From positions 124,001-188,000 of the forward strand of contig NZ_BLXX01000004.1 in assembly GCF_014193515.1 (NCBI RefSeq): DNA of 64,000 bases, read 5' to 3'. Each line of letters starts with the position of its first letter. The first letter of the stretch is position 1. This stretch comes from Geomonas silvestris. GTDB taxonomy: Bacteria; Desulfobacterota; Desulfuromonadia; Geobacterales; Geobacteraceae. Below are positions 50,639 to 60,943 of this stretch, piece by piece. The translations under genes and the position numbers were made by a program. The notes beneath the pieces are model-generated. The model was given only the letters and a program-made list of their open reading frames with translations, ran no database searches and was not told where the DNA came from.

Positions 50639-51082
50639 TTAGCGCCCGGTGTGGCCGAAGCCGCCCGCGCCGCGCTCGGTCTCGCCCAACTCCTCGACTT
50701 CGACGAACCGGGCCCGCTCGTAGCGGGCGAAGACCAACTGGGCGATCCGCTCGCCGTTCTCGATCACGAACGGTTCGTTTCCGTGGTTGATCAGGATCAC
50801 CCCGACCTCGCCGCGGTAGTCGGCGTCGATGGTCCCCGGCGAGTTCACCAGGGAAATCCCGTGCCGCAGGGCCAGCCCGCTTCTGGGACGCACCTGCGCC
50901 TCGTAGCCCGGGGGAATCTCCAGGGCAATGCCGGTCGGCACCAGGGCGCGCTCGCCGGGATGCAGAACGCAAGCTTCTCCCTCGAGCGCGGCGTGCAGGT
51001 CGACGCCGGCCGCCTGCTCCGTCATGTAGCACGGGAGATTAGTGGGCCGCAACCTTTTTATTTTTACAGCAATATCGGGCAT
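50639..51082 (-). CDS. dut: dUTP diphosphatase
   Basis: A 147-residue trimeric dUTPase with all five family motifs: AAGVDLHAA (1), [16 protein letters not shown] (2), [19 protein letters not shown] (3, with the catalytic Asp), [12 protein letters not shown] (4) and [12 protein letters not shown] (5, the P-loop-like tail). It hydrolyses dUTP to dUMP and diphosphate, keeping uracil out of DNA and feeding thymidylate synthesis. It begins one base before the M16 peptidase stop region in the same operon. Confidence 0.95.
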   Translation of the reverse strand: MPDIAVKIKRLRPTNLPCYMTEQAAGVDLHAALEGEACVLHPGERALVPTGIALEIPPGYEAQVRPRSGLALRHGISLVNSPGTIDADYRGEVGVILINHGNEPFVIENGERIAQLVFARYERARFVEVEELGETERGAGGFGHTGR

Positions 51083-51083
51083 G

Positions 51084-52340
51084 TCAGACGATGATATCCG
51101 CGGGATGGAACTGTGATGCGCCGACCCTCCCCAGCATCACCAGGGTGAGGGTGGAGTTGTCGAGGATTTCGCCGGCAAGGCCCTGGATGCTCTCCGAGGT
51201 CACCTGGTCGAAACCGGCCATGATATCGGATAGCGGCAGAGGGTTGCCGAAGTAGATTTCGTTCTTGGCCAGCCGGGACATCCGGTTGTCGCTCGACTCC
51301 AGCGACAAAAGGAGGTTCCCCTTGAGCTGCTCGCGAGCCGCGTCCAGCTGCGCCTCGGGAACCGGCTCGGTCTTGAAACGGCCCAGTTCCTTCAGCATGA
51401 TTTCCAGAAGTTTGCCGCTGTTTTCCGGAGCGGCACCGGCGTAGACCACCAGGGAACCGGCGTCGGCGTGCGAAGCGATGTACGAGTAGACCGAATAGGC
51501 AAGGCCGCTTTTCTCGCGGACTTCCTGAAAGAGGCGCGAACTCATCGAACCGCCCAGGATGGCGTTCATGATGAAGGCGTCGTAGCGGTTGGGATGGTTC
51601 TGCTGAACGCCCCGCATCCCCAGGCAGACGTGCACCTGCTCCAGGTCCTTCTCCACCAGTTCGATCCTGCGCTCGTAGCTGGGGCGCTCGGAGGGAACCC
51701 GGCCGTGCCCACCCGGGACCGGCTTCAGGTGGTCTTCCAGGAGCCGGACCAGGTCGTCGTGCTCCAGGTTCCCGGCGGCGCTCACGATGATGTCCTCGCC
51801 GCGGTACATCTGGTCCTTGTAGCCGATGATCCCGTCGCGCGAGAGACCGGAGACCGAGTTCACGTCGCCCAGGATGGACATCCCCAGGGGGTGTCCCTGC
51901 CAGAAGTGCTGGTGGAACAGGTCGTGGATCAGATCGTCGGGGGTATCCTCCATCATGCTGATTTCCTGGAGTACCACGCGGCGTTCTTTTTCGATTTCGT
52001 CGGGATCGAAGGTGGAGTGGAGAAACAGGTCGGTCAAGAGGTCGACCGCACGGGGGAGGAACTTGTCCAGGACCTTCGCGTAGTAGCAGACGTACTCGCG
52101 GCTGGTGAAGGCGTTCAAAACGCCGCCGACCGAGTCGATCTCCCTGGCGATATCCAGGGAGGAACGACGTTCGGTCCCCTTGAAGAGGAGGTGTTCAATG
52201 AAGTGGGCGACGCCGTTTAGCTCCCGCTGCTCATGGCGGGAGCCGTTGGCGACCCAGATACCGATGGAAACGGAGCTGGCGTACGGTATCCGCTCGGAAA
52301 TGACGCGGATACCGTTATCGAGGACGGTTTTTTTTATCAT
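51084..52340 (-). CDS. M16 family zinc peptidase (processing-peptidase type)
   Basis: A 418-residue peptidase with the inverted zinc motif HFIEH at residues 46-50 ([16 protein letters not shown]) and a downstream Glu in [16 protein letters not shown] and [17 protein letters not shown]. The second half-domain has [44 protein letters not shown], typical of single-chain M16B proteins like Bacillus YmxG. Its place directly after pnp mirrors the conserved rpsO-pnp-ymxG order of many bacteria. The natural substrate is unknown. The ATG at 52340 is 47 bases after the pnp stop. Confidence 0.9.
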   Translation of the reverse strand: MIKKTVLDNGIRVISERIPYASSVSIGIWVANGSRHEQRELNGVAHFIEHLLFKGTERRSSLDIAREIDSVGGVLNAFTSREYVCYYAKVLDKFLPRAVDLLTDLFLHSTFDPDEIEKERRVVLQEISMMEDTPDDLIHDLFHQHFWQGHPLGMSILGDVNSVSGLSRDGIIGYKDQMYRGEDIIVSAAGNLEHDDLVRLLEDHLKPVPGGHGRVPSERPSYERRIELVEKDLEQVHVCLGMRGVQQNHPNRYDAFIMNAILGGSMSSRLFQEVREKSGLAYSVYSYIASHADAGSLVVYAGAAPENSGKLLEIMLKELGRFKTEPVPEAQLDAAREQLKGNLLLSLESSDNRMSRLAKNEIYFGNPLPLSDIMAGFDQVTSESIQGLAGEILDNSTLTLVMLGRVGASQFHPADIIV

Positions 52341-52387
52341 GGCTCAAACTATACCCGTTAACCCGAATTTTGCCAGACGCTCTTTCA

Positions 52388-54478
52388 TTATTCCTCCAGG
52401 GTAAGGCCCAGAGCCTCTTTCCTGGAGAGCTTGATTTTGCCCTGTTTATCGATACCTATGCATTTCACGAGGACCTTGTCCCCCTCATTGAGAATGTCGG
52501 TGACGTTCTTAACGCGTTCCTTGTCCAGCTCGGAGACGTGCACCAGGCCGTCGGTACCCGGGAAGATTTCCACGAAGGCGCCGAACTCCATGACCTTCTT
52601 GACGGTGCCCATGTAGAGCTTCCCTTCCTCGGCCTCGGCGGTCAGGTTGCGGATCATCTTGATGGCCAGGTCGCAGGCTTCCTTGTTGGTGGAGGCGATG
52701 TTGATCTTGCCGGTGTCCTCGATGTCGATGCTGACGCCGGTCGCCTCGGTGACCGAGCGGATGTTCTTGCCGCCGCTACCGATGACGTCGCGGATCTTGT
52801 CGACTTTCACCCAGATGGTGGTGATGCGCGGAGCGAAGGCGGAGAGGTCGGCGCGTGCGTTGCCGAGGGTCTTCGCCATCTCGCCCAGGATGTGGATACG
52901 CCCTTCTTTGGCCTGGGCCAGCGCGGTCTGCATGATCTCGCGGGTCACGCCGCCGATCTTGATGTCCATCTGCAGTGCGGTGACGCCTTCGGCGGTGCCG
53001 GCCACTTTGAAGTCCATGTCGCCCAGGTGGTCTTCGTCACCGAGGATGTCGGAGAGGACGGCGTAGCCCTCGCCTTCCTTGATGAGGCCCATGGCGATGC
53101 CGGCCACCGGCGCCTTGATGGGGATACCGGCGTCCATCATGGACATGGATCCGCCGCACACGGTCGCCATCGAGGAGGAGCCGTTACTTTCGGTGATGTC
53201 GGAGACGATGCGGATGGTGTAGGGGAAGTCGTCGTGCTTCGGGAGCACCTGCTGCAGAGCGCGCTCGGCCAGGTTGCCGTGGCCGATTTCGCGGCGACCC
53301 GGAGCCAGGCGGAAGCTGGTCTCGCCGACGGAGTACGGCGGGAAGTTGTAGTGCAGCAAGAACTTCTTGCGGGAATCGCCGTAGAGCGAGTCGATGCGCT
53401 GCTCGTCGACCGAGGTGCCCAGGGTTGCGGCCACGATGGCCTGGGTCTCGCCGCGGGTGAACAGGGCGGAGCCGTGGGCGCGCGGCAGGAAGCCGGCCTC
53501 GGTGCTGATGGCGCGGATGGTCTTGGTGTCGCGGCCGTCGATGCGGCTGCCGTCCTTGATGATGTGCTCGCGGACCAGGTTGTACTCGAGGTCCTCGATG
53601 AACGCCTTCACCTCTTTCTCGGAACCTTCGAATTCCCCGGCAAGGGCGGCAACGGTTGCGGCGGCGATCTCGTCGATCGCGTCGTGGCGCTCACCTTTGG
53701 ACTTGATGCGCACGGCAGCCTTCATCTTTTCGAAGGCGAGTTCGCTGACGCGGGCCTTGAGCGCCTCGTTGACGACCGGCGGCTCGATGACGCGCTTGGC
53801 GACGGCGGCCTTGGCAGCCAGCTCTTCCTGGGCCTTCAGGACGTCCTGAACGGCGGCCTGGCCGAAGAAGATGGCTTCCAAGAGGTCGTTTTCCTGAACT
53901 TCCTTGGCCTCCCCCTCGACCATCAGGATGGCGTCCTTGCTGGCTGCCACGACGATCTCGAGGTCGCTCTGCTCCAGCTCCTCAGCGGTCGGGTTGGCGA
54001 CGAACTTGCCGTCCACCCGGCCCACCTTCACGCCAGCGATCGGGCCGGCGAAGGGGATGTCGGAAACCATGAGGGCTGCCGAGGCGCCGATCATGGAGAG
54101 GATGCCCGGATCGTGATCCTTGTCGGCCGAGATGACGGTCGCCATGATCTGGGTGTCGTTTAAGAAGTTCTCCGGGAACAGCGGACGGATCGGGCGGTCG
54201 ATCAGGCGGCAGGTCAGGGTCTCGTTGTCCGAGGGACGACCTTCGCGCTTGAAGAAGGAGCCCGGGATCCTGCCGCCGGCGTAGGCCTTCTCCTGGTAGT
54301 TGACGGTGAGCGGGAAGAAGCCCTGCCCTTCCTTGGCGGTTTTCAGTGCCACCGCGGTGACGAGGACCATGGTGTCGCCGCTTTTGATCATGACGGCGCC
54401 GCTTGCCTGCTTGGCGACTTTACCGGTTTCGATGGTGATGGTTTTGCCGCAGCATTGAGTTTCTACAGTGTGAATCAT
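52388..54478 (-). CDS. pnp: Polyribonucleotide nucleotidyltransferase (PNPase)
   Basis: A 696-residue, full-length PNPase. The start [25 protein letters not shown] at 54478 has GGAGG seven bases upstream; the longer open frame is non-homologous. Two RNase PH domains are present ([64 protein letters not shown] and the phosphate site [20 protein letters not shown]). A KH domain ([14 protein letters not shown]) and a C-terminal S1 domain ([34 protein letters not shown]) follow. It degrades RNA 3' to 5' with phosphate. Hairpins in the rpsO-pnp gap recall the RNase III-dependent autoregulation known in E. coli. Confidence 0.97.
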   Translation of the reverse strand: MIHTVETQCCGKTITIETGKVAKQASGAVMIKSGDTMVLVTAVALKTAKEGQGFFPLTVNYQEKAYAGGRIPGSFFKREGRPSDNETLTCRLIDRPIRPLFPENFLNDTQIMATVISADKDHDPGILSMIGASAALMVSDIPFAGPIAGVKVGRVDGKFVANPTAEELEQSDLEIVVAASKDAILMVEGEAKEVQENDLLEAIFFGQAAVQDVLKAQEELAAKAAVAKRVIEPPVVNEALKARVSELAFEKMKAAVRIKSKGERHDAIDEIAAATVAALAGEFEGSEKEVKAFIEDLEYNLVREHIIKDGSRIDGRDTKTIRAISTEAGFLPRAHGSALFTRGETQAIVAATLGTSVDEQRIDSLYGDSRKKFLLHYNFPPYSVGETSFRLAPGRREIGHGNLAERALQQVLPKHDDFPYTIRIVSDITESNGSSSMATVCGGSMSMMDAGIPIKAPVAGIAMGLIKEGEGYAVLSDILGDEDHLGDMDFKVAGTAEGVTALQMDIKIGGVTREIMQTALAQAKEGRIHILGEMAKTLGNARADLSAFAPRITTIWVKVDKIRDVIGSGGKNIRSVTEATGVSIDIEDTGKINIASTNKEACDLAIKMIRNLTAEAEEGKLYMGTVKKVMEFGAFVEIFPGTDGLVHVSELDKERVKNVTDILNEGDKVLVKCIGIDKQGKIKLSRKEALGLTLEE

Positions 54479-54585
54479 AATTGGCCTCCAATTGCCAGCT
54501 GGGTTGGTGTTGGGGCCGCCGAGAAAAGAGCCTTGCGCGCCGTACCCGGCGCTCAGAGCTTTTTTATCCACGCCCCCAACAAGAA

Positions 54586-54648
54586 AAGGGCACAAGGCCC
54601 TTGGTTAAATGGAAAGGCAATATACCCCAGGCGAGGCATATTGCCTTT
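54586..54648 (-). promoter_or_regulatory. Two hairpins between rpsO and pnp
   Basis: On the minus strand, AAAGGCAATAT and ATATTGCCTTT (54648-54613) form an 11-base-pair stem. AAGGGC-CTTGT-GCCCTT then follows with TTCTTG (54602-54586), a weak terminator. In E. coli an attenuator and an RNase III hairpin occupy the same place and mediate pnp autocontrol; the parallel is inferred. Confidence 0.6.
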
Positions 54649-54655
54649 TTTCCTA

Positions 54656-54922
54656 CTACCTTCTGATGCCGAGTTTCTCGATGATCGCTTTGTAGCGGTT
54701 CACATCCTTGCGCTTCAGGTAATCAAGCAGACCCCTTCTCTGACCGACGATCTTCAAAAGACCGCGACGGCTGTGATGATCTTTCTTGTGGGTTTTGAAG
54801 TGCTCGGTGAGGTAGGTGATACGCTCCGAGAGGATGGCGATCTGCACTTCCGGAGAACCCGTATCCGAGTCGTGCAGCTTGTGAGCAGAGATGATCTCCT
54901 GCTTCTTTTCAGTTACCAGCAT
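54656..54922 (-). CDS. rpsO: 30S ribosomal protein S15
   Basis: An 88-residue S15 of standard length, with the family pattern [53 protein letters not shown] and [13 protein letters not shown] at the C-terminus. It binds 16S rRNA at the helix 20-22 junction early in 30S assembly. GGGGGAA lies before the ATG. It follows truB and precedes pnp, the usual bacterial order. The 118-base gap upstream holds a weak hairpin (CTCTCTACC and GGTAGAAAG on the minus strand). Confidence 0.98.
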   Translation of the reverse strand: MLVTEKKQEIISAHKLHDSDTGSPEVQIAILSERITYLTEHFKTHKKDHHSRRGLLKIVGQRRGLLDYLKRKDVNRYKAIIEKLGIRR

Positions 54923-55040
54923 GAATTTTCCCCCTTAGTTTTGGTTGCTTGTTAAGTACTGCACGCGGCGAGGTATGTCCGCGGCAGGGTCAACATCCCA
55001 CCTTTCTACCACAAAAGGTAGAGAGTGTAAAGAATGAATA

Positions 55041-55931
55041 CTAGTTAAAGCCCCTTGCCAGTCTGAGCCCTCTGACTTTGTCGAAGCGCGCTACTGCCGC
55101 AAGACGTCCCGCGACATAGAGTCTTACCTCATCGTCCTGCCTGAGTTCATCCAGCGCACCGGGGGGCAGATCCTGGGCCTGGGGCGCAATGCCGTTGGCT
55201 ATGCGCCGGCCGGCCTCCTCGCCAAGTTCGTAGGACTTCAGGTGATCGAGCGCCCGGTCCAAGGGCAGGAGAAGGGCCGCCTTGTCCTGCGCCTCCTGCA
55301 ACTGTTCGAGGGTTATGGCCTCCGCCTCAAGAAACAGCCCGCTTTTAAGCCTTCTCAATTCCAGAAGGTGCGCGCCGCACCCCAGCGCCTCGCCGATATC
55401 GCAGGCAAGCGTACGCACGTAGGTGCCGCGCGAACAGCGCACGGTGAAGGCCGCCTCGGGGAGCCGGATCCAGTCGAAGGTAAGCGAGAAGATCTCCACC
55501 TCGCGCGGCTCGCGCTCCACCTCTTTTCCCTGGCGCGCCAGCTTGTAGAGCGGAACGCCACCCTGCTTAAGCGCGGAGAACATGGGGGGGAGCTGGGAGA
55601 GCTTTCCGGTGAAGCGCGGCACGAGCGCCTCGAGGTCGGCAGGGGTGATCCCCTTCCAGTCGCGCTCGCAAAGTACCTGGCCGGTAAGATCCTGGGTGTC
55701 GGTGGCGATCCCCAGGCGAAGCACGGCGCGGTACTCCTTCTCGGACTCGTCCAGGAACTGGATGGCCTTGGTCCCCTCCCCTACCGCGACCGGCAACACA
55801 CCGGTGGCGAACGGGTCGAGGGTGCCGGTGTGGCCAACCTTCTTCTGGTTAATGGCGCGCCTCACCCTCGAGACGATGTCGTGGGAGGTGACACCGACCG
55901 GTTTGTCGATTACGTAAAAACCATCAAGCAT
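55041..55931 (-). CDS. truB: tRNA pseudouridine(55) synthase
   Basis: A 296-residue TruB. The start MLDGFYVIDKPVGVTSHDIVSRVRR at 55931 overlaps the nrnA stop by one base (TGATG). The catalytic Asp39 lies in VGHTGTLDPFATGVLPVAVGEGTK, and motifs KEYRAVLRLG and RCSRGTYVRTLACDIGEALGCGAHLLELRR are intact. A C-terminal PUA-like region (IAPQAQDLPPGALDELRQDDEVRLYVAGRLAAVARF) completes the bacterial form. It makes pseudouridine 55 in the T-loop of tRNAs. The open frame extending further upstream only mirrors nrnA. Confidence 0.96.
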   Translation of the reverse strand: MLDGFYVIDKPVGVTSHDIVSRVRRAINQKKVGHTGTLDPFATGVLPVAVGEGTKAIQFLDESEKEYRAVLRLGIATDTQDLTGQVLCERDWKGITPADLEALVPRFTGKLSQLPPMFSALKQGGVPLYKLARQGKEVEREPREVEIFSLTFDWIRLPEAAFTVRCSRGTYVRTLACDIGEALGCGAHLLELRRLKSGLFLEAEAITLEQLQEAQDKAALLLPLDRALDHLKSYELGEEAGRRIANGIAPQAQDLPPGALDELRQDDEVRLYVAGRLAAVARFDKVRGLRLARGFN

Positions 55932-56914
55932 CAGCGGGATTTTTCCAGTCGGTCGAATACCAGGGCCTTCACCTCGGCGAGGGAACCTTTGACGACGCAG
56001 CCGGCGGCGTTGCGGTGCCCACCGCCCCCAAAAGCCGCGGAGATGGCGGAGACATCCACCTTCCCCTTGCTCCTGAAGCCCACCTTGAACTCCCCTTCCT
56101 TCAGCTCGCGGAAGATGAGTGCTACCTCGACGCCGCGGATGCGCCGCGCGAAGTTGATGAAGCCGTCGGTAAGCTCCGCGTTGCCGCCGGTCTGGCGGTA
56201 CATCTCCTGGGTAACGGTGAGCGAGGCGTACTCGCCCGAGGGAGAGATGGTGAGATCGGAAAGTGCCTGGGCCAGAAGGGTGATCTTCTCGCGGGGGTCG
56301 CTCTCGTAGAGCGCCTCGGAGACGTCCCAGGGCTTGACCCCCAGGGCGATCATCTCGCCCGCGATGGCGAAGGACTCGGGGTTGGAGTTGGAATAGTGGA
56401 AACTGCCGGTGTCGCTTAAGATCGCGGTGTAGATGCACAGGGCGGTGGCGAAGCTTATCTCGTCCCCGCGCGCCCTGATGATACGGTAGATGAGAGCTGC
56501 CGTGGCGCAGGCCGTGGAATCGATGAGGTTGTGCACCCCGAAGTCCTCGCAGCCCAAGTGGTGATCGACGTTGACGAAGCGGGAGATCCGCTTCGAACCG
56601 GTGATCGCCTTCCCGGCGCGGCGGAACTCGCCGATGTCCAGGACGAAGCAGACCTCGAAGTCCCGGTCCGGGAGTTCGTGTAGCACCTGGTCCGCCATGG
56701 GAAGGAAGCTGCAGTTCTCCGGGACGGAGTCGCACAGGTAGACGGTGACGTCCTTACCCAGGGCGACCAGGTGATTGGCGAGCGCGAGGGTGGAGCCGAC
56801 AGCATCCGGGTCGGGGCCCTCGTGGCTGGTGATCAGGAACGTCGAGTGGCCGTCGATCTCGGCCGCGATATCAGCTATTACCGCCTGCATCCTTTCCGTC
56901 GTCATCAGTGGCAC
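55931..56914 (-). CDS. nrnA: DHH/DHHA1 phosphoesterase, NrnA type
   Basis: A 327-residue NrnA-like enzyme (nanoRNase and pAp phosphatase). DHH-family metal motifs are SHEGPDPDAVGSTLAL (I), FVLDIGEF (II), VNVDHHLGCEDFG (III, DHH) and AILSDTGSFHYSNS (IV); the DHHA1 domain ends with FGGGGHRNAAGCVVKG. The listed GTG start has AAGGAG close upstream; an ATG nine bases later is the alternative. It overlaps rbfA by 44 bases. It should degrade 2-5-nucleotide RNAs and 3'-phosphoadenosine 5'-phosphate. The rbfA-nrnA-truB order is common in bacteria lacking oligoribonuclease. Confidence 0.93.
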   Translation of the reverse strand: MPLMTTERMQAVIADIAAEIDGHSTFLITSHEGPDPDAVGSTLALANHLVALGKDVTVYLCDSVPENCSFLPMADQVLHELPDRDFEVCFVLDIGEFRRAGKAITGSKRISRFVNVDHHLGCEDFGVHNLIDSTACATAALIYRIIRARGDEISFATALCIYTAILSDTGSFHYSNSNPESFAIAGEMIALGVKPWDVSEALYESDPREKITLLAQALSDLTISPSGEYASLTVTQEMYRQTGGNAELTDGFINFARRIRGVEVALIFRELKEGEFKVGFRSKGKVDVSAISAAFGGGGHRNAAGCVVKGSLAEVKALVFDRLEKSR

Positions 56915-57245
56915 CTATCTCCTTCAAGAGCGATTCGATGTGTTGGCCGTATTCGACCGAGGTGTCGTACTTGAAAAGGACGTCCGGGGTGACACGCAGC
57001 TTGAGGGCCTGCCCCAGTTCCTTCCTGATGAAGCCGCGGGCGGAGTTGAGACCGGCTTCGGTATTCTTCTTCTCCTGCTCGGAGCCGATCACCGTGAAAT
57101 ACACGGTGGCCTGGCGCAGGTCGGTGGTTACCTTGACACCGGTGATGGTGACAAAACCGATGCGCGGATCCTTGATCCCCTTGATGAGCAGTTCGGAAAT
57201 GACTTTGTGGATGGCTTCGGAGACTTTATCGGAACGTTTTACCAT
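56871..57245 (-). CDS. rbfA: Ribosome-binding factor A
   Basis: A 124-residue RbfA of standard length with a KH-like fold: RSDKVSEAIHKVISELLIKGIKDPRIGFVTITGVKVTTDLRQATVYFTV and the C-terminal ELGQALKLRVTPDVLFKYDTSVEYGQHIESLL. It assists maturation of the 16S 5' end and 30S assembly. The ATG at 57245 (MVKRSDK) is preferred; a GTG 12 bases upstream is also possible. It follows infB after a 225-base gap occupied by a repeat, and its 3' end overlaps nrnA. Confidence 0.95.
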   Translation of the reverse strand: MVKRSDKVSEAIHKVISELLIKGIKDPRIGFVTITGVKVTTDLRQATVYFTVIGSEQEKKNTEAGLNSARGFIRKELGQALKLRVTPDVLFKYDTSVEYGQHIESLLKEIGATDDDGKDAGGNS

Positions 57246-57333
57246 AACTTGAAACACTCACTTTACTGGAACGCCCAAGGCGGTTTTACCACCTCGGGCA
57301 GCGTTGGTAGGGGCGAGACTGGGTTCGCCGGGT

Positions 57334-57452
57334 AAACCTCCCTCTCCACTGGCGGGAAAGGGTCGGGGTGAGGGGGAAGCCGGGGACCGTGACCGCGTCA
57401 CTGCGTAGCTGCTTCACCCACCCCCTGCCCCCTCCCGTCAAGGGAGGGGGTG
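57334..57452. repeat. G/C-tract intergenic repeat, copy B
   Basis: Read on the minus strand it contains CTTGACGGGAGGGGGCAGG, GTGGGTGAAGCAGC and CCCCCTCACCCCGACCC, the same blocks as the 46589-46685 repeat in the same order. Here it lies inside the translation-factor operon between infB and rbfA, so it must be transcribed. It can form several G/C stems. Confidence 0.75.
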
Positions 57453-57470
57453 AGGAGGTAATGGTCTTAA

Positions 57471-60344
57471 TTACAGCTTGCCGGCCACCTTCTCCATCTC
57501 GAAGCACTCGAAGATGTCGCCGATCTTGAGGTCGTTGTAGTTCTCAAGCGACATGCCGCACTCGTAGTTGTTGGCGACTTCCTTCACGTCGTCCTTGAAG
57601 CGGCGCAGGCTGGAGAGCTTCCCTTCGTAGACCACCACGTTGTCGCGCAACAGGCGGACCTGGGCGTTCCTGACGATCTTGCCGTCCGTGACGTAGGAGC
57701 CGGCCACGTTGCCGACCTTGGGTACCGAGAAGACCTCGCGGATCTCGGCGCGACCCAGGTACTTCTCCTTGAAGGTCGGCTCGAGGAGGCCTTCCATCGC
57801 CTTCTTGATGTCGTCCACCGCGTCGTAGATGATGTTGTAGAGGCGAACGTCCACCCCTTCCTTCTCGGCGAGTGCCGCGGCCTTGACTTCGGGACGCACG
57901 TTGAAGCCGAGGATGATGGCGTTGGAGGCGCTGGCCAGGTTGACGTCGGTCTCGGTGATGGCGCCAACCGAGGCGTGCAGCACGTTGAGACGGATCGCTG
58001 CGGTGGTGAGTTTTCTGAGCGATTCGGCAACCGCCTCCACCGAGCCCTGTACGTCGCCCTTGACGATGGTGTTGAGGTCCTTGACCTCGCCCTTCTGGAT
58101 CTTCTCGTAGAGCTGCTCCAGGGAGAGCTTGCTGTGCTTGGCCAGTTCGGACTCGCGCAGCTTCATCTGGCGGTGGTTGGCGATCTCTTTGGCCTGCTTC
58201 TCGTCAGCCATGGCGACGAAGATGTCGCCCGCGTCGGGAACACCGGTGAAGCCGATGACCTCGACCGGCATGGCGGGACCTGCAGCCGGCACCTTCTCGC
58301 CGCGGTCGTTCTGCATGGCGCGTACGCGGCCGTAGTGAACCCCGGCCACGAAGTAGTCGCCGACCTTCATGGTCCCTTCCTGAACGAGGACGGTGGCTAC
58401 CGGGCCGCGGCCCTTGTCGAGTTTCGCCTCGACGATGGTGCCGCGTGCCGCCTTGTCCGGGTTGGCCTTAAGCTCCAGGACGTCCGCCTGCAAAAGGACC
58501 ATCTCCAGGAGCGACTCGAGGTTGATCCGCTTCTTGGCGGAAACCTCGACGAAGATGGTGTCGCCGCCCCACTCTTCCGCCACCAGCCCGAACTCCATGA
58601 GTTCCTGCTTGACGCGGGTCGGGTTCGCCTCGGGCTTGTCGACCTTGTTGATCGCGATGATGATCGGTACGCCGGCGGCCTTCGAGTGGTTCACAGCCTC
58701 GCGGGTCTGCGGCATGACGCCGTCGTCCGCTGCCACCACCAGGATGACGATGTCGGTGACCTTGGCACCCCTGGCGCGCATCGCGGTAAAGGCCTCGTGG
58801 CCCGGGGTATCCAGGAAGGTGATCTTGCGGCCGTTCAGCTCGACGTCGTAGGCGCCGATGTGCTGGGTGATGCCCCCCGCCTCGCCCGCGATGACGTTGG
58901 TCTCGCGGATGGCGTCCAGAAGCGAGGTCTTGCCGTGGTCGACGTGACCCATGATGGTTACGACCGGCGGACGCTTCTGCAGGCTCTCCGGTGCATCCGG
59001 CTCGGCCTCCAGCATCTCCTCGACGTCCAGCGCCACGTTTTCGATCTCGTAGCCGAAGTCGGTGGCGAGGATGGTCGCGGTGTCGAAGTCGAGCGGGTGG
59101 TTGATGGTGGCCATGACCCCCATCTTCATCAGGGCGCGGATCAGGTCGGTGGCCTTGATCCCCATGCGCTTGGCGAGTTCGCCTACGGTAATCGATTCGC
59201 TGATCTTGATAATCCTCTTGATGGCCTTAGGTACGGTGATCTCGGTCTTCTTGCCGATCTGGACCTTCTCGACGCCGCGTTTTTTACCCTTGGAGCGCGG
59301 ACCGGGCTCGAAGACCCGCTCGCGCTTGTCCATGAGATCCGGCTTTTTGAAGGCTTCCTTTTTACCCTTGCTGGCCGGAGCCCCTTTCTTGCCGTTCTTG
59401 GCGTAGTCGGTACCGCCTGCGGGTGCCGGCTTGCGGGCGCCTTTGCGACGGTCGTCGGCACTCAGCGGCACTTCCACCGGAGCAAGCGGCGCCGGACGGT
59501 CGGAACGCATGTGCGGAGCAGGACGCTCGCCGGTACGCGGTGCCGGGCGCTCGGTGCCCGGGCGCTCCACGCCGCGCGGCATCCCCGGACGCGGGGCCGG
59601 ACGCTCGCCGTTTGCCGGACGCTGGTACTCGCGGCGTTCGGCCGGACGCTGGGTGGGAATGGGGATCTCGACGCGGCCGAGGATCTTGGCGCGGGTCGGC
59701 GAAGCCTGTTCCGGCTGTGCTTCGACCTTGGGGGGCGCGGCAGGCTGCGCCGGCTGTGCGGCAGCGGGTGCCTGCGGGGCCTGGGCCGGAGCCTCGACCT
59801 TATCTGCCGGTTTGGCGGCCTCAGGTGCGGCGGGAGCCGCGGGCTTGGCCTCGACCGGAGTCTCGGGTGCCTTGGCGGCCAAAGCTGCCGGCTTCTGCTC
59901 GGCGGCGGACGCCGGTTTCGCGGCTGCAGGTGCCTGCGGAGCCGCCGGCTTCGGGGCTGCCTCGATGATGATGGCGCGACCCGGATCGCGGACCGGCTTC
60001 TTGGGCTCCTCGGCAACTTCCTGGACCGGCGCTGCTGCCGGTGCAGCCGGGGCTTCCTGGACCGGCTCGACGGTCGGTGCGGCGGCCTCTGCGGCCTCAG
60101 GCTCGGGCGTCTCCACCACTTTCGCACGGCGCCGGATCAGGGTCGGCTTGACCCGGACCTCTTCCTGGGACACTTCTTTGTGGGTCGGCTGCTGCGCCGG
60201 GGCGGTAAGTGCCTTGACCACCGAATCTTCCAAAACGGCCATATGATTGGTCACCGGCTCGCCAAGGGCAGCCAACCGTGCCATCAGCTCCTTATTGTCG
60301 ATCCCCATCTGTTGCGCCAGCTCGTATACGCGGGTTTTACTCAT
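57471..60344 (-). CDS. infB: Translation initiation factor IF-2
   Basis: A 957-residue IF-2. The N-terminus ([28 protein letters not shown]) is the first IF2_N domain; residues about 60-330 are a Pro/Ala/Arg-rich low-complexity arm with [21 protein letters not shown]-type repeats; a second IF2_N ([27 protein letters not shown]) precedes the GTPase. G1 is [15 protein letters not shown] near residue 465, G3 [11 protein letters not shown] and G4 [11 protein letters not shown]. Domains III and IV close with [25 protein letters not shown]. It delivers fMet-tRNA to the 30S subunit. It ends next to the repeat before rbfA and starts directly after the ylxR stop. Confidence 0.98.
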   Translation of the reverse strand: MSKTRVYELAQQMGIDNKELMARLAALGEPVTNHMAVLEDSVVKALTAPAQQPTHKEVSQEEVRVKPTLIRRRAKVVETPEPEAAEAAAPTVEPVQEAPAAPAAAPVQEVAEEPKKPVRDPGRAIIIEAAPKPAAPQAPAAAKPASAAEQKPAALAAKAPETPVEAKPAAPAAPEAAKPADKVEAPAQAPQAPAAAQPAQPAAPPKVEAQPEQASPTRAKILGRVEIPIPTQRPAERREYQRPANGERPAPRPGMPRGVERPGTERPAPRTGERPAPHMRSDRPAPLAPVEVPLSADDRRKGARKPAPAGGTDYAKNGKKGAPASKGKKEAFKKPDLMDKRERVFEPGPRSKGKKRGVEKVQIGKKTEITVPKAIKRIIKISESITVGELAKRMGIKATDLIRALMKMGVMATINHPLDFDTATILATDFGYEIENVALDVEEMLEAEPDAPESLQKRPPVVTIMGHVDHGKTSLLDAIRETNVIAGEAGGITQHIGAYDVELNGRKITFLDTPGHEAFTAMRARGAKVTDIVILVVAADDGVMPQTREAVNHSKAAGVPIIIAINKVDKPEANPTRVKQELMEFGLVAEEWGGDTIFVEVSAKKRINLESLLEMVLLQADVLELKANPDKAARGTIVEAKLDKGRGPVATVLVQEGTMKVGDYFVAGVHYGRVRAMQNDRGEKVPAAGPAMPVEVIGFTGVPDAGDIFVAMADEKQAKEIANHRQMKLRESELAKHSKLSLEQLYEKIQKGEVKDLNTIVKGDVQGSVEAVAESLRKLTTAAIRLNVLHASVGAITETDVNLASASNAIILGFNVRPEVKAAALAEKEGVDVRLYNIIYDAVDDIKKAMEGLLEPTFKEKYLGRAEIREVFSVPKVGNVAGSYVTDGKIVRNAQVRLLRDNVVVYEGKLSSLRRFKDDVKEVANNYECGMSLENYNDLKIGDIFECFEMEKVAGKL

Positions 60345-60938
60345 CTACTCACGCTCCTCCTCAAAGAAGTTCCTGTATCTTTCCATTTCCAAACTTATCG
60401 AGCCGACAAAGCCGCTGTCCAGTATGGCCAGCACGCTCCTCAACTCTTTACCGATCAGTTCCCCAAGGCGCTCCTTGGTGAACAGGGCCATGCAGGCAAC
60501 CCCTTTGAGTTCTGCGAGGCCACGAAACTTTTCTCCGATATCCGCCGAGATGTCCGTGGCCAGAAACAGTATGCCGACGCCGCCCTTCTTCAGCTTTTCG
60601 GCTACCTGGTCGGAGCCGGAGACGACCTTCCCCCCCTTGTTGGCAAGCGAAAGGTACCCGGCGATGCGTTCTTCCATCTTGGCGCCCACCTGGCGTACCA
60701 GCTGTTCGGGGTCGCCCCCCAGCACCTCGGTCTTGAAGCCGCGGCTGAACTGCCTTTTCTGGGCTGCCGCCTTAAGGCAGCTCGCCTTGCAGCAGGTGTA
60801 CACCCCGCGGCCCGGGAGCTTCTGCTGCAGGTCGGGTACCACGGTGGTGTCGGGGGCCAGGACGAAGCGGATCAGACCGCGCTTGTCCCTGGGTTCCCGG
60901 CAGGCTATGCAGCTGCGCTGCGGTTCAGCCTTAGGCAT
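60345..60938 (-). CDS. YlxR (DUF448)-L7Ae fusion protein
   Basis: A 197-residue protein that joins two proteins usually encoded separately in nusA-infB operons. Residues 1-80 are YlxR/DUF448, with RSCIACREPRDKRGLIRFVL and GRGVYTCCKASCLKAAAQKRQF and four conserved cysteines. Residues 95-190 resemble the L7Ae/YlxQ RNA-binding fold (EERIAGYLSLANKGGKVVSGSDQVAEKLKKGGVGILFLATDISADIGEKFRGLAE). YlxR is reported to bind RNase P RNA or act as a regulator in other bacteria. It lies five bases after nusA and directly before infB. The fusion keeps both domains complete. Confidence 0.88.
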   Translation of the reverse strand: MPKAEPQRSCIACREPRDKRGLIRFVLAPDTTVVPDLQQKLPGRGVYTCCKASCLKAAAQKRQFSRGFKTEVLGGDPEQLVRQVGAKMEERIAGYLSLANKGGKVVSGSDQVAEKLKKGGVGILFLATDISADIGEKFRGLAELKGVACMALFTKERLGELIGKELRSVLAILDSGFVGSISLEMERYRNFFEEERE

Positions 60939-60943
60939 AAATT

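Noticed and set aside
48399-50642. Plus-strand open frame of 747 codons opposite the YciO and M29 genes
   Set aside because: It mirrors well-supported minus-strand genes and starts inside the repeat array; the His/Asp/Val-rich translation is typical of antisense frames.
52370-54163. Plus-strand open frame of 597 codons opposite pnp
   Set aside because: Antisense shadow of PNPase with a Gly/Asp/Val-rich, motif-free translation.
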